64,000 nt of DNA from Antedon mediterranea (taxonomy: Eukaryota; Echinodermata; Crinoidea; Comatulida; Antedonidae). A program made the position numbers and the translations under genes. The stretch's first letter is position 1; each line of letters opens with the position of its first letter. Below are positions 24,595-35,620 of this stretch, one piece after another. The stretch covers positions 12,539,312-12,603,311 of the forward strand of contig NC_092675.1 in the NCBI RefSeq assembly GCF_964355755.1, written 5' to 3'. The notes under the pieces were generated by a model. The model was not told the DNA's origin, did not search any database, and worked only from the letters and a program-made list of their open reading frames with translations.

Positions 24595-27588
24595 ATGAGC
24601 ACGACTCAATATGAAAATAAATCGAGTCCTACACATTCCATAGATTGCTTTGAAAGTGACGAGGCTGGTTTATGCAAATATTTCACTCCAACACAACTTA
24701 ATGAGCTACAGGCGCAAATTGATAACAATGGTATCTTTACAACGTTACACATGAATGCACGTAGTCTTCCAAAACACTTCGACGAAATTAGCATTATGTT
24801 AGATACCATAGGTCGTGCGTTTGATGTACTTGGTTTCTCGGAAACCTGGATAAATAAGAACACGCCAATTGACTTATTAAATATCAATGGATACAATATG
24901 TACACTTGTAATAGAGAAGGTAGAGTCGGTGGTGGAGTTTGTCTATATTTAAAAGAACAAATCAACACCGTAACACGTGATGATTTTGTATTTAATGATA
25001 ATTCCATTGATTCACTTTTTCTAGAAATAATAAACACAAACGGCAAAAATACTATTGTAGGTATGTTGTATCGACCACCAAATTCAAACGTCAACTCATT
25101 TAACTCTGATCTGGAAGAAATCTTACATAAACTTAATCGCGAAAACAAAAACTGCTATATCTTAGGAGATTTTAATCAAGACTTATTAAAATATGACATT
25201 AAAAAAACAACACAGGAATTCACAAACATTATTTACTCAACATCTTTTAATCCATTAATCAACTTACCCACCAGAATAACATCGTCTTCTGCTACAATTT
25301 TAGATAATATTATTACAAATGATGATAACATTTCGCATTGTGGAGTAATAGTCACTGACATTACCGATCATCTACCCATTTTCATGACAACACACTTGTC
25401 ATTAAATACTAACACACAAGCTCCAATTACAAAACAAAAAGTAATTAATGATACAACATTAAATAACTTGCTTATTGCTATTTCTAATGAGGATTGGGGT
25501 GAACTATATTTATGCACAGATACCAATACATCATATAACCTATTTATTAATAAACTATCCAATCTCATAGATAGTAACATACCTACAAAAAGTAATAAGC
25601 CAAATGGTAATACAAAGAAAAAACCATGGATCACAACAGGAATTTTGATTTCAATAAAAAAGAAAAATAAACTTTATAAAAAATACCTTAAAAACCCAAC
25701 ACAATTATTAAAAAATATATATAAAAAGTACAAAAATAAATTAACTCATTTAATTAGAATTCGGAAAAAACAATATTATTCCAAAAAACTGGATGCAGCT
25801 CGACACGATTCAAAGCAAACATGGAAAGTTTTAAATGAAGTTCTAAATAGAAAAAAATCGAGTGTTAAGCCAAATGAGGTAATTAACCATAGTAATAAAA
25901 CTTTGGTATGTGATCCAAAAGGTATGTCTGACGCTTTTAATGACTTCTTCTCCAACATTGGAAATGAATTAGCAAACAAAATACCAAATGTAAACAATTC
26001 TGACTTTAAACAATATATGAAAGAGAGTCAATCCCAATCCATATTTTTCAATCCTACGAATGAAGAAGAGGTCATTGAAATAGTTAGTCAAATCAAAAAT
26101 TCAAATTCAGAAGGTGTTGATAACTTAAGTAATCGCATTCTAAAACATATTATTGCTGCTGTGGCATCTCCTCTTGTACATATCTTTAACCTCTCTCTTG
26201 AGACAGGCATGGTCCCTGATAGTATGAAAGTAGCTAGAGTAGTTCCAATTTTTAAATCTGGCAATAAAAGTGACGTCAGTAATTATAGGCCGATCTCTAT
26301 TCTGCCTACCGCTTCAAAAATTCTTGAAAAAATTGTTCAAATTAGAGTAAATAATTATATCACAAAGTTTAACATCCTTAATAATGCACAATATGGTTTC
26401 AGAAAAAACAGTTCTACTTTTATGGCTGTTATAGATCTGGTTGAACGAATAACCGATGCGCTTGATAAGAAAAAAAATACCATCGGAATATTTATTGATT
26501 TGTCAAAAGCGTTTGACACCATCAACCATGATATACTTCTTAAAAAATTGGAACACTATGGCATAAGAGGCACGGCCCTTAAATGGTTTAGAAACTATAT
26601 TAGTGGAAGGAAACAATTTACGTCTATTGATAACACAAGTTCGTGTTTGATGGATATAAATTGCGGTGTACCACAGGGTTCAATTCTGGGGCCTCTACTT
26701 TTTATTTTGTACATTAACGATGTATTTAATTGCTCAAACTCGTTATCTTTTGTTTTATTTGCTGACGACACAAACATATCTGCATCTCACGAAAACTTGG
26801 ATACGCTCATAGAACTAGTTAATGGTGAACTAAAAAATGTTTCGGATTGGTTCATGTGCAATAAACTATCAATCAACGTTAAAAAAACTAATTACATAAT
26901 TTTCCGCAATCAGCGAAATCCAAGTAATTTAGAGAATGTAAATATTTATGTCAACAATAAAAGAATAGATAGAGTTAAATCGACTAAATTCCTTGGAGTA
27001 CATATTGATGAATTTCTCACATATAAGAACCACATCAATGTTACAGCTAGGAAAATATCTCGATATGTAGGCATACTATATAAAGTAAGACATTTTTTAC
27101 CAACCTATGCTCTCTGGACAATAAACAAATCACTCATTGAACCAGTATTAAATTATTGCAACATAATATGGTGTAGCACATTTCCAAGTTATTTAGATGA
27201 GTTATTTAAACTCCAGAAAAGGGCATTACGAGCTATAACATGGTCAAAGTTTAATGATTCAATGACTGAATGCTTCTATAAATTTAAACTTCTTAAAATT
27301 GCTGATATCAATAAGTACCAAATTGGGCTTTTCATGTATAATGTTACTACTAATCAGGACGTGCGTTTTTCATCGCTCTTTATTAAAAATGGTTCTTACC
27401 ATAATTATAATACAAGATCTAAAGACAAAATGAGACTCAGAAAACGTAATCGTACTTCTACTAGTTTTACTGTGTCATGTGTGGGACCCAAATTGTGGAA
27501 TGACTTGAATTACGAACTACAAAGTACCAAATCAATATATATATTTAAATCATTGTTTAAAGAACATTTATTATCATTTTACAAATAA
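24595..27588 (+). CDS. LINE ORF2 protein: AP endonuclease and reverse transcriptase
   Basis: A 997-residue protein from ATG 24595; an in-frame stop lies at 24556 and the codons between include no ATG. Residues about 50-265 form an AP-type endonuclease: NARS (N55), SETW (catalytic E83), YRPP (160-163), GDFN (D192, N194) and TDH (D258, H259). Residues about 485-780 are the reverse transcriptase: NYRPISILP, the AFDT block with D635, GVPQGSILGPLLF, and the active site FADD (722-725). The C-terminal part has the HNYNTRS and GPKLWNDL motifs common in CR1/Jockey-group elements. The enzyme nicks target DNA and primes reverse transcription of its own RNA there. Lysine-rich stretches near residues 340-400 may bind nucleic acid. 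All key residues are present, so the copy looks recent and possibly functional, or was so when inserted. Confidence 0.95.
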   Translation: MSTTQYENKSSPTHSIDCFESDEAGLCKYFTPTQLNELQAQIDNNGIFTTLHMNARSLPKHFDEISIMLDTIGRAFDVLGFSETWINKNTPIDLLNINGYNMYTCNREGRVGGGVCLYLKEQINTVTRDDFVFNDNSIDSLFLEIINTNGKNTIVGMLYRPPNSNVNSFNSDLEEILHKLNRENKNCYILGDFNQDLLKYDIKKTTQEFTNIIYSTSFNPLINLPTRITSSSATILDNIITNDDNISHCGVIVTDITDHLPIFMTTHLSLNTNTQAPITKQKVINDTTLNNLLIAISNEDWGELYLCTDTNTSYNLFINKLSNLIDSNIPTKSNKPNGNTKKKPWITTGILISIKKKNKLYKKYLKNPTQLLKNIYKKYKNKLTHLIRIRKKQYYSKKLDAARHDSKQTWKVLNEVLNRKKSSVKPNEVINHSNKTLVCDPKGMSDAFNDFFSNIGNELANKIPNVNNSDFKQYMKESQSQSIFFNPTNEEEVIEIVSQIKNSNSEGVDNLSNRILKHIIAAVASPLVHIFNLSLETGMVPDSMKVARVVPIFKSGNKSDVSNYRPISILPTASKILEKIVQIRVNNYITKFNILNNAQYGFRKNSSTFMAVIDLVERITDALDKKKNTIGIFIDLSKAFDTINHDILLKKLEHYGIRGTALKWFRNYISGRKQFTSIDNTSSCLMDINCGVPQGSILGPLLFILYINDVFNCSNSLSFVLFADDTNISASHENLDTLIELVNGELKNVSDWFMCNKLSINVKKTNYIIFRNQRNPSNLENVNIYVNNKRIDRVKSTKFLGVHIDEFLTYKNHINVTARKISRYVGILYKVRHFLPTYALWTINKSLIEPVLNYCNIIWCSTFPSYLDELFKLQKRALRAITWSKFNDSMTECFYKFKLLKIADINKYQIGLFMYNVTTNQDVRFSSLFIKNGSYHNYNTRSKDKMRLRKRNRTSTSFTVSCVGPKLWNDLNYELQSTKSIYIFKSLFKEHLLSFYK

Positions 27589-27669
27589 TTTTAAAAATCA
27601 TACTTGTTGCAGGATTTAGCTTTTTTATTATTTATGTTTTAGTTTTTTAGGCTAGTTAGGGACTTAGGG

Positions 27670-27711
27670 GGACACAACTAATCAAGCTCTTTTGAGTTTT
27701 TATGTGTTTCC
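27670..27711 (+). promoter_or_regulatory. 3' UTR hairpin of the LINE
   Basis: An outer stem pairs GACACA (27671-27676) with TGTGTTTCC (27703-27711) imperfectly, and an inner stem pairs AGCTC (27685-27689) with GAGTT (27694-27698) around a TTTT loop. In stringent-type LINEs a 3' hairpin just before the tail is what the reverse transcriptase recognises in its RNA. That role is inferred from position and shape. Confidence 0.6.
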
Positions 27712-27769
27712 TTTTCATCTTTTTTATGTTCTCATATATTGTTGTTGTATATTTTCATGATAGAGGATG

Positions 27770-27775
27770 AATAAA
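27770..27775 (+). terminator. Polyadenylation signal AATAAA of the LINE
   Basis: Canonical AATAAA 182 bp after the ORF2 stop and just before the TTTGA tail, in the place expected for 3' processing of the element transcript. Confidence 0.7.
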
Positions 27776-27780
27776 GAATA

Positions 27781-27810
27781 TTTGATTTGATTTGATTTGA
27801 TTTGATTTGA
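27781..27810 (+). repeat. (TTTGA)6 microsatellite tail of the LINE
   Basis: Six perfect TTTGA units end the element and abut the satellite word AACGTTTTAG. CR1/L2-like LINEs end in short microsatellites instead of poly(A). The unit is close to the target word ATTTGGA, so the last unit could have annealed at the insertion nick. Confidence 0.92.
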
Positions 27811-28679
27811 AACGTTTTAGACCATTTTGTGATTTTCGAAAAAACTTGTTAACATAAAAACATGAAAGTGCTTAGAATAGCTTCAAATCGTATTTGGAGA
27901 CGTTTTAGACCATTTTGTGATTTTCGAAAAAACTTGTTAACATAAAAACACCAAAGTGCTTAGAATAGCTTCAAATCACATTTGGAGACGTTTTAGACCA
28001 TTTTGTGATTTTCGAAAAAACTTGTTAACATAAAAACACGAAAGTGCTTAGAATAGCTTAAAATCGCATTTGGAGACGTTATAGACCATTTTGTGATTTT
28101 CGAAAAAACTTGTTAACATAAAAACACCAAAGTGCTTAGAATAGCGTCAAATCGTATTTGGAGACGTTTTAGACCATTTTGTGATTTTCGAAAAAACTTG
28201 TTAACATAAAAACACCAAAGTGCTTAGAATAGCTTCAAATCGCATTTGGAGACGTTTTAGACCATTTTGTGCATTTCGATGAAACTTGGTTACACAAAAA
28301 CATCAAAGTGCTTAAAATCACATTATAAATCGTTTTAGACCATTTTGAGCATTTAGATAAAACTTTTTCACACAAAACACCAAAGTGCTTAGAATAGCTT
28401 CAAATCGCATTTGGAGACGTTTTAGACCATTTTGTGCATTTCGATGAAACTTGGTTACACAAAAACATCAAAGTGCTTAAAATCACATTATAAACCATTT
28501 TAGACCATTTTGAGCATTTCGATAACACTTTTCACACAAAAACATCAAAGAGCACAAAATAGCTTAATATCGTATTTAAAAACGTTTTAGACCATTTTGA
28601 GCATTTCGACAAAACTTTTTCACACAAAACACCAAAGTGCTTAGAATAGCTTCAAATCGCATTTGGAGACGTTTTAGAC

Positions 28680-29560
28680 CATTTTGTGATTTTCGAAAAA
28701 ACTTGTTAACATAAAAACATCAAAGTGTACAGAATAACTTCAAATCGCATTTGGAGACCGTTTTAGGCCAATTTGTGATTTTCGAAAAAACTTGTTAACC
28801 TAAAAATACCAAAGTGTTTAGAATAGCTTCAAATCGCATTTGGAGACGTTTTAGACCATTTTGTGATTTTCGAAAAAACTTGTTAACATAAAAACACCAA
28901 AGTGCTTAGAATAGCTTCAAATCGCATTTGGAGACATTTTAGAGCAATTTGTGATTTTTGAAAAAACTTGTTAACATAAAAACACCAAAGTGCTTACAAT
29001 AGCCTAAAATCGTATTTGGAGACGTTTTAGACCATTTTGTGATTTTCGAAAAAACTTGTTAACATAAAAACACCAAAGTACTTAGAATAGCTTCAAATCG
29101 CATTTGGAGACGTTTTAGACCATTTTGTGCATTTCGATGAAACTTGGTTACACAAAAACATCAAAGTGCTTAAAATCACATTATAAACCGTTTTAGACCA
29201 TTTGAGCATTTCGATAACACTTTTCACACAAAAACATCAAAGAGCACAAAATAGCTTAATATCGTATTTAAAAACGTTTTAGACCATTTTGAGCATTTCG
29301 ACAAAACTTTTTCACACAAAACACCAAAGTGCTTAGAATAGCTTCAAATCGCATTTGGAGACGTTTTAGACCAATTTGTGCATTTCAATGAAACTTGGTT
29401 ACACAAAAACATCAAAGTGCTTAAAATCACATTATAAATCGTTTTAGACCATTTTGAGCATTTTGATAACACTTTTCACACAAAAACATCAAAGAGCACA
29501 AAATAGCTTAATATCGTATTTAAAAACGTTTTAGACCATTTTGAGCATTTCGACAAAACT
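28680..29560 (+). repeat. Satellite segment shared with 36.9-37.8 kb
   Basis: Shares with 36920-37830 an ordered set of rare variants: GTGTACAGAATAACTTC, GACCGTTTTAGGCC, AACCTAAAAATACC, GCTTACAATAGC and a core shortened to GACCATTTGAGC. A shorter relative lies near 58370-58860 and parts recur near 8870. Ends approximate. Confidence 0.8.
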
Positions 29561-31745
29561 TGTTAACATAAAAACACCAAAGTGCTTAGAATAGCGTCAA
29601 ATCGTATTTGGAGACGTTTTAGACCATTTTGTGATTTTCGAAAAAACTTGTTAACATAAAAACACCAAAGTGCTTAGAATAGCTTCAAATCGCATTTGGA
29701 GACGTTTTAGACCATTTTGTGCATTTCGATGAAACTTGGTTACACAAAAACATCAAAGTGCTTAAAATCACATTATAAATCGTTTTAGACCATTTTGTGC
29801 ATTTCGACAAAACTTTTTCACACAAAATACCAAAGTGCTTAGAATAGCTTCAAATCGCATTTGGAGACGTTTTAGACCATTTTTTTATTTTCGATAAAAC
29901 TTTTTAACATAAAAACACCAAAGTGCTTAGAATAGCTTCAAATCACATTTGGAGACGTTTTAGACCATTTTGTGATTTTCGAAAAAACTTGTTAACATAA
30001 AAACACGAAAGTGCTTAGAATAGCTTCAAATCGCATTTGGAAGCGTTTTAGACCATTTTGTGATTTTCGAAAAAAATTGTTAACATAAAAACACCAAAGT
30101 GCTTAGAATAGCTTCAAATCGCATTTGGAGACATTTTAGACCAATTTGTGATTTTCGAAAAAAACTTGTCAACATAAAAACACCAAAGTGTTTAGAATAG
30201 CTTCAAATCGCATTTTGAGACGTTTTAGACCATTTTGTGATTTTCGAAAAAACTTGTTAACATAAAAACACGAAAGTGCTTAGAATAGCTTCAAATCGCA
30301 TTTAGAGACGTTTTAGACCATTTTGTGATTTTCAATGAAACTTGGTTACACAAAAACATCAAAGTGCTTAAAATCACATTATAAATCGTTTTAGACCATT
30401 TTGAGCATTTTGATAACACTTTTCACACAAAAACATCAAAGAGCACAAAATAGCTTAATATCGTATTTAAAAACGTTTTAGACCATTTTGAGCATTTCGA
30501 CAAAACTTGTTAACATAAAAACACCAAAGTGCTTAGAATAGCGTCAAATCGTATTTGGAGACGTTTTAGACCATTTTGTGATTTTCGAAAAAACTTGTTA
30601 ACATAAAAACACCAAAGTGCTTAGAATAGCTTCAAATCGCATTTGGAGACGTTTTAGACCATTTTGTGCATTTCGATGAAACTTGGTTACACAAAAACAT
30701 CAAAGTGCTTAAAATCACATTATAAATCGTTTTAGACCATTTTGTCCATTTCGACAAAACTTTTTCACACAAAATACCAAAGTGCTTAGAATAGCTTCAA
30801 ATCGCATTTGGAGACGTTTTAGACCATTTTGTGATTTTCGATAAAACTTTTTAACATAAAAACACCAAAGTGCTTAGAATAGCTTCAAATCACATTTGGA
30901 GACGTTTTAGACCATTTTGTGCATTTCGATGAAACTTGGTTACACAAAAACATCAAAGTGCTTAAAATCACATTATAAACCGTTTTAGACCATTTGAGCA
31001 TTTCGATAACACTTTTCACACAAAAACATCAAAGAGCACAAAATAGCTTAATATCGTATTTAAAAACGTTTTAGACCATTTTGAGCATTTCGACAAAACT
31101 TTTTCACACAAAACACCAAAGTGCTTAGAATAGCTTCAAATCGCATTTGGAGACGTTTTAGACCAATTTGTGCATTTCAATGAAACTTGGTTACACAAAA
31201 ACATCAAAGTGCTTAAAATCACATTATAAATCGTTTTAGACCATTTTGAGCATTTTGATAACACTTTTCACACAAAAACATCAAAGAGCACAAAATAGCT
31301 TAATATCGTATTTAAAAACGTTTTAGACCATTTTGAGCATTTCGACAAAACTTGTTAACATAAAAACACCAAAGTGCTTAGAATAGCGTCAAATCGTATT
31401 TGGAGACGTTTTAGACCATTTTGTGATTTTCGAAAAAACTTGTTAACATAAAAACACCAAAGTGCTTAGAATAGCTTCAAATCGCATTTGGAGACGTTTT
31501 AGACCATTTTGTGCATTTCGATGAAACTTGGTTACACAAAAACATCAAAGTGCTTAAAATCACATTATAAATCGTTTTAGACCATTTTGTCCATTTCGAC
31601 AAAACTTTTTCACACAAAATACCAAAGTGCTTAGAATAGCTTCAAATCGCATTTGGAGACGTTTTAGACCATTTTGTGATTTTCGATAAAACTTTTTAAC
31701 ATAAAAACACCAAAGTGCTTAGAATAGCTTCAAATCACATTTGGA
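29390..31745 (+). repeat. Triplicated satellite unit (947 and 845 bp spacing)
   Basis: The marker GCGTCAAATCG lies at 29594, 30541 and 31386. The last two copies match at a constant 845 bp offset over about 30335-30900 versus 31180-31745, sharing even the rare GTCCATTTCG at 30744 and 31589. The first copy has GTGCATTTCG there. Confidence 0.85.
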
Positions 31746-33437
31746 GACGTTTTAGACCATTTTGTGATTTTCGAAAAAACTTGTTAACATAAAAACACGA
31801 AAGTGCTTAGAATAGCTTCAAATCGCATTTGGAAGCGTTTTAGACCATTTTGTGATTTTCGAAAAAAATTGTTAACATAAAAACACCAAAGTGCTTAGAA
31901 TAGCTTCAAATCGCATTTGGAGACATTTTAGACCAATTTGTGATTTTCGAAAAAAACTTGTCAACATAAAAACACCAAAGTGTTTAGAATAGCTTCAAAT
32001 CGCATTTGGAGACGTTTTAGACCAATTTGTGATTTTCGAAAAAACTTATCAACATAAAAACACCAAAGGGTTTAGAATAGCTTCAAATCGCATTTTGAGA
32101 CGTTTTAGACCATTTTGTGATTTTCGAAAAAACTTGTTAACATAAAAACACGAAAGTGCTTAGAATAGCTTCAAATCGCATTTGGAAACGTTTTAGACCA
32201 TTTTGTGATTTTCGAAAAAACTTGTTAACATAAAAACACGAAAGTGCTTAGAATAGCTTCAAATCGCATTTGGAAACGTTTTAGACCATTTTGTGATTTT
32301 CGAAAAAAATTGTTAACATAAAAACACCAAAGTGCTTAGAATCACATTATAAACCGTTTTAGACCATTTTGAGCATTTCGATAACAATTTTCACACAATA
32401 ACATCAAAGAGCACAAAATAGCTTAATATCGTATTTAAAAATGTTTTAGACCATTTTGAGCATTTGGATAAAACTTTTTCACACAAAACACCAAAGTGCT
32501 TAGAATAGCTTCAAATCGCATTTGGAGACGTTTTAGACCATTTTGTGATTTTTGAAAAAAATTGTTAACATAAAAACACCAAAGTGCTTAGAATAGCTTC
32601 AAATCACATTTGGAGACGTTTTAGACCATTTTGTGATTTTCGAAAAAACTTGTTAACATAAAAACACGAAAGTGCTTAGAATAGCTTCAAATCGCATTTG
32701 GAAGCGTTTTAGACCATTTTGTGATTTTCGAAAAAAATTGTTAACATAAAAACACCAAAGTGCTTAGAATAGCTTCAAATCGCATTTGGAGACATTTTAG
32801 ACCAATTTGTGATTTTCGAAAAAAACTTGTCAACATAAAAACACCAAAGTGTTTAGAATAGCTTCAAATCGCATTTGGAGACGTTTTAGACCAATTTGTG
32901 ATTTTCGAAAAAACTTATCAACATAAAAACACCAAAGGGTTTAGAATAGCTTCAAATCGCATTTTGAGACGTTTTAGACCATTTTGTGATTTTCGAAAAA
33001 ACTTGTTAACATAAAAACACGAAAGTGCTTAGAATAGCTTCAAATCGCATTTGGAAACGTTTTAGACCATTTTGTGATTTTCGAAAAAACTTGTTAACAT
33101 AAAAACACGAAAGTGCTTAGAATAGCTTCAAATCGCATTTGGAAACGTTTTAGACCATTTTGTGATTTTCGAAAAAAATTGTTAACATAAAAACACCAAA
33201 GTGCTTAGAATCACATTATAAACCGTTTTAGACCATTTTGAGCATTTCGATAACAATTTTCACACAAAAACATCAAAGAGCACAAAATAGCTTAATATCG
33301 TATTTAAAAATGTTTTAGACCATTTTGAGCATTTGGATAAAACTTTTTCACACAAAACACCAAAGTGCTTAGAATAGCTTCAAATCGCATTTGGAGACGT
33401 TTTAGACCATTTTGTGATTTTTGAAAAAAATTGTTAA
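31700..33437 (+). repeat. 869 bp tandem duplication
   Basis: Two adjacent copies of an 869 bp unit, about 31700-32568 and 32569-33437. The rare GGAAGCG lies at 31831 and 32700, and CATTTGGATAAAAC at 32461 and 33330. The copies differ at very few places, for example CACAATAACATC in the first and CACAAAAACATC in the second. Such identity implies a recent duplication or active homogenisation. Confidence 0.9.
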
Positions 33438-34432
33438 CATAAAAACACCAAAGTGCTTAGAATAGCTTCAAATCACATTTGGAGACGTTTTAGACCATTT
33501 TGTGATTTTCGAAAAAACTTGTTAACATAAAAACACGAAAGTGCTTAGAATAGCTTCAAATCGCATTTGGAAACGTTTTAGACCATTTTATGATTTTCGA
33601 AAAAACTTGTTAACATAAAAACACCAAAGTGCTTAAAATCACATTATAAACCGTTTTAGACCATTTTGAGCATTTCGATAACACTTTTCACACAAAAACA
33701 TCAAAGAGCACAAAATAGCTTAATATCGTATTTAAAAACGTTTTAGACCATTTTGAGCATTTAGATAAAACTTTTTCACACAAAACACCAAAGTGCTTAG
33801 AATAGCTTCAAATCGCATTTGGAGACGGTTTAGAACATTTTGTGATTTTGAAAAAACTTGTTAACATAAAAACACCAAAGTGCTTAGAATAGCTTCAAAT
33901 CGCATTTGGAGACGTTTTAGACCATTTTGTGATTTTCGAAAAAACTTGTTAACATAAAAACACCAAAGTGCTTAGAATAGCTTCAAATCGTATTTGGAGA
34001 CGTTTTAGACCATTTTGAGATTTTCGAAAAAACTTGGTTACACAAAAACATCAAAGTGCTTAAAATCACATTATAAACCGTTTTAGACCATTTTGAGCAT
34101 TTCGATAACACTTTTCACACAAAAACATCAAAGAGCACAAAATAGCTTAATATCGTATTTAAAAACGTTTTAGACCATTTTGAGCATTTCGACAAAACTT
34201 TTTCACACAAAACACCAAAGTGTTTAGAATAGCTTCAAATCGCATTTGGAGACGTTTTAGACCAATTTGTGCATTTCGATGAAACTTGATTACACAAAAA
34301 CATCAAAGTGCTTAAAATCACATTATAAACCATTTTAGACCATTTTGAGCATTTCGATAACACTTTTCACACAAAAACATCAAAGAGCACAAAATAGCTT
34401 AATATCGTATTTAAAAACGTTTTAGACCATTT

Positions 34433-35620
34433 TGAGCATTTAGACAAAACTTTTTCACACAAAACACCAAAGTGCTTAGAATAGCTTCAAATCGCATTTG
34501 GAGACGTTTTAGACCATTTTGTGCATTTCGATGAAACTTGGTTACACAAAAACATCAAAGTGCTTAAAATCACATTATAAATCGTTTTAGACCATTTTGA
34601 GCATTTCGACAAAACTTTTTCACACAAAATACCAAAGTGCTTAGAATAGCTTCAAATCGCATTTGGAGACGTTTTAGACCATTTTGTGATTTTCGAAAAA
34701 ACCTTTTAACATAAAAACACCAAAGTGCTTAGAATAGCTTCAAATCACATTTGGAGACGTTTTAGACCATTTTGTGATTTTCGAAAAAACTTGTTAACAT
34801 AAAAACACGAAAGTGCTTAGAATAGCTTCAAATCGCATTTGGAAACGTTTTAGACCATTTTGTGATTTTCGAAAAAAATTGTTAACATAAAAACACCAAA
34901 GTGCTTAGAATCACATTATAAACAGTTTTAGACCATTTTGAGCATTTCGATAACAATTTTCACACAAAAACATCAAAGAGCACAAAATAGCTTAATATCG
35001 TATTTAAAAATGTTTTAGACCATTTTGAGCATTTAGATAAAACTTTTTCACACAAAACACCAAAGTGCTTAGAATAGCTTCAAATCGCATTTGGAGACGT
35101 TTTAGACCATTTTGTGATTTTTGAAAAAACTTGTTAACATAAAAACACCAAAGTGCTTAGAATAGCTTCAAATCACATTTGGAGACGTTTTAGACCATTT
35201 TGTGATTTTCGAAAAAACTTGTTAACATAAAAACACGAAAGTGCTTAGAATAGCTTCAAATCGCATTTGGAAACGTTTTAGACCATTTTGATTTTGTGAT
35301 TTTCGAAAAAACTTGTTAACATAAAAACACGAAAGTGCTTAGAATAGCTTCAAATCGCATTTGGAAACGTTTTAGACTATTTTGTGATTTTCGAAAAAAA
35401 TTGTTAACATAAAAACACCAAAGTGTTTAGAATAGCTTCAAATCGCATTTGGAGACGTTTTAGACCAATTTGTGATTTTCGAAAAAACTTATCAACATAA
35501 AAACACCAAAGGGTTTAGAATAACTTCAAATCGCATTTGGAGACGTTTTAGACCATTTTGTGATTTTCGAAAAAACTTGTTAACATAAAAACACGAAAGT
35601 GCTTAGAATAGCTTCAAATC
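34433..35620 (+). repeat. Satellite segment paralogous to 22.1-23.3 kb
   Basis: Partner of the segment interrupted by the LINE. Here the corresponding monomer reads through CATTTGGAAACGTTTTAG without interruption near 35620. It has one local oddity, an 8 bp expansion that makes GACCATTTTGATTTTGTG near 35281. Confidence 0.85.

Larger units (their letters stand above)
23331..27810 (+). mobile_element. Full-length LINE (non-LTR retrotransposon), CR1/L2-like
   Basis: A 4480 bp element inserted in a satellite monomer between CATTTGG and AACGTTTTAG. In order it has a 5' UTR of about 175 bp, ORF1 (23506-24330), a 264 bp spacer, ORF2 (24595-27588), a 3' UTR with a hairpin, AATAAA at 27770 and a tail of six TTTGA units. 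Neither reading frame is broken. ORF2 has an AP-type endonuclease followed by reverse transcriptase and no RNase H domain, as in CR1, L2 and related clades, and the short microsatellite 3' tail in place of poly(A) is also typical of them. Paralogous empty sites at 57876-57887 and near 35620 support the borders. The exact clade is an inference; no phylogeny was run. Confidence 0.93.

Noticed and set aside
23454-26777. Minus-strand frames inside the LINE (up to 180 codons)
   Set aside because: They are opposite-strand shadows of ORF1 and ORF2 with no domain of their own.
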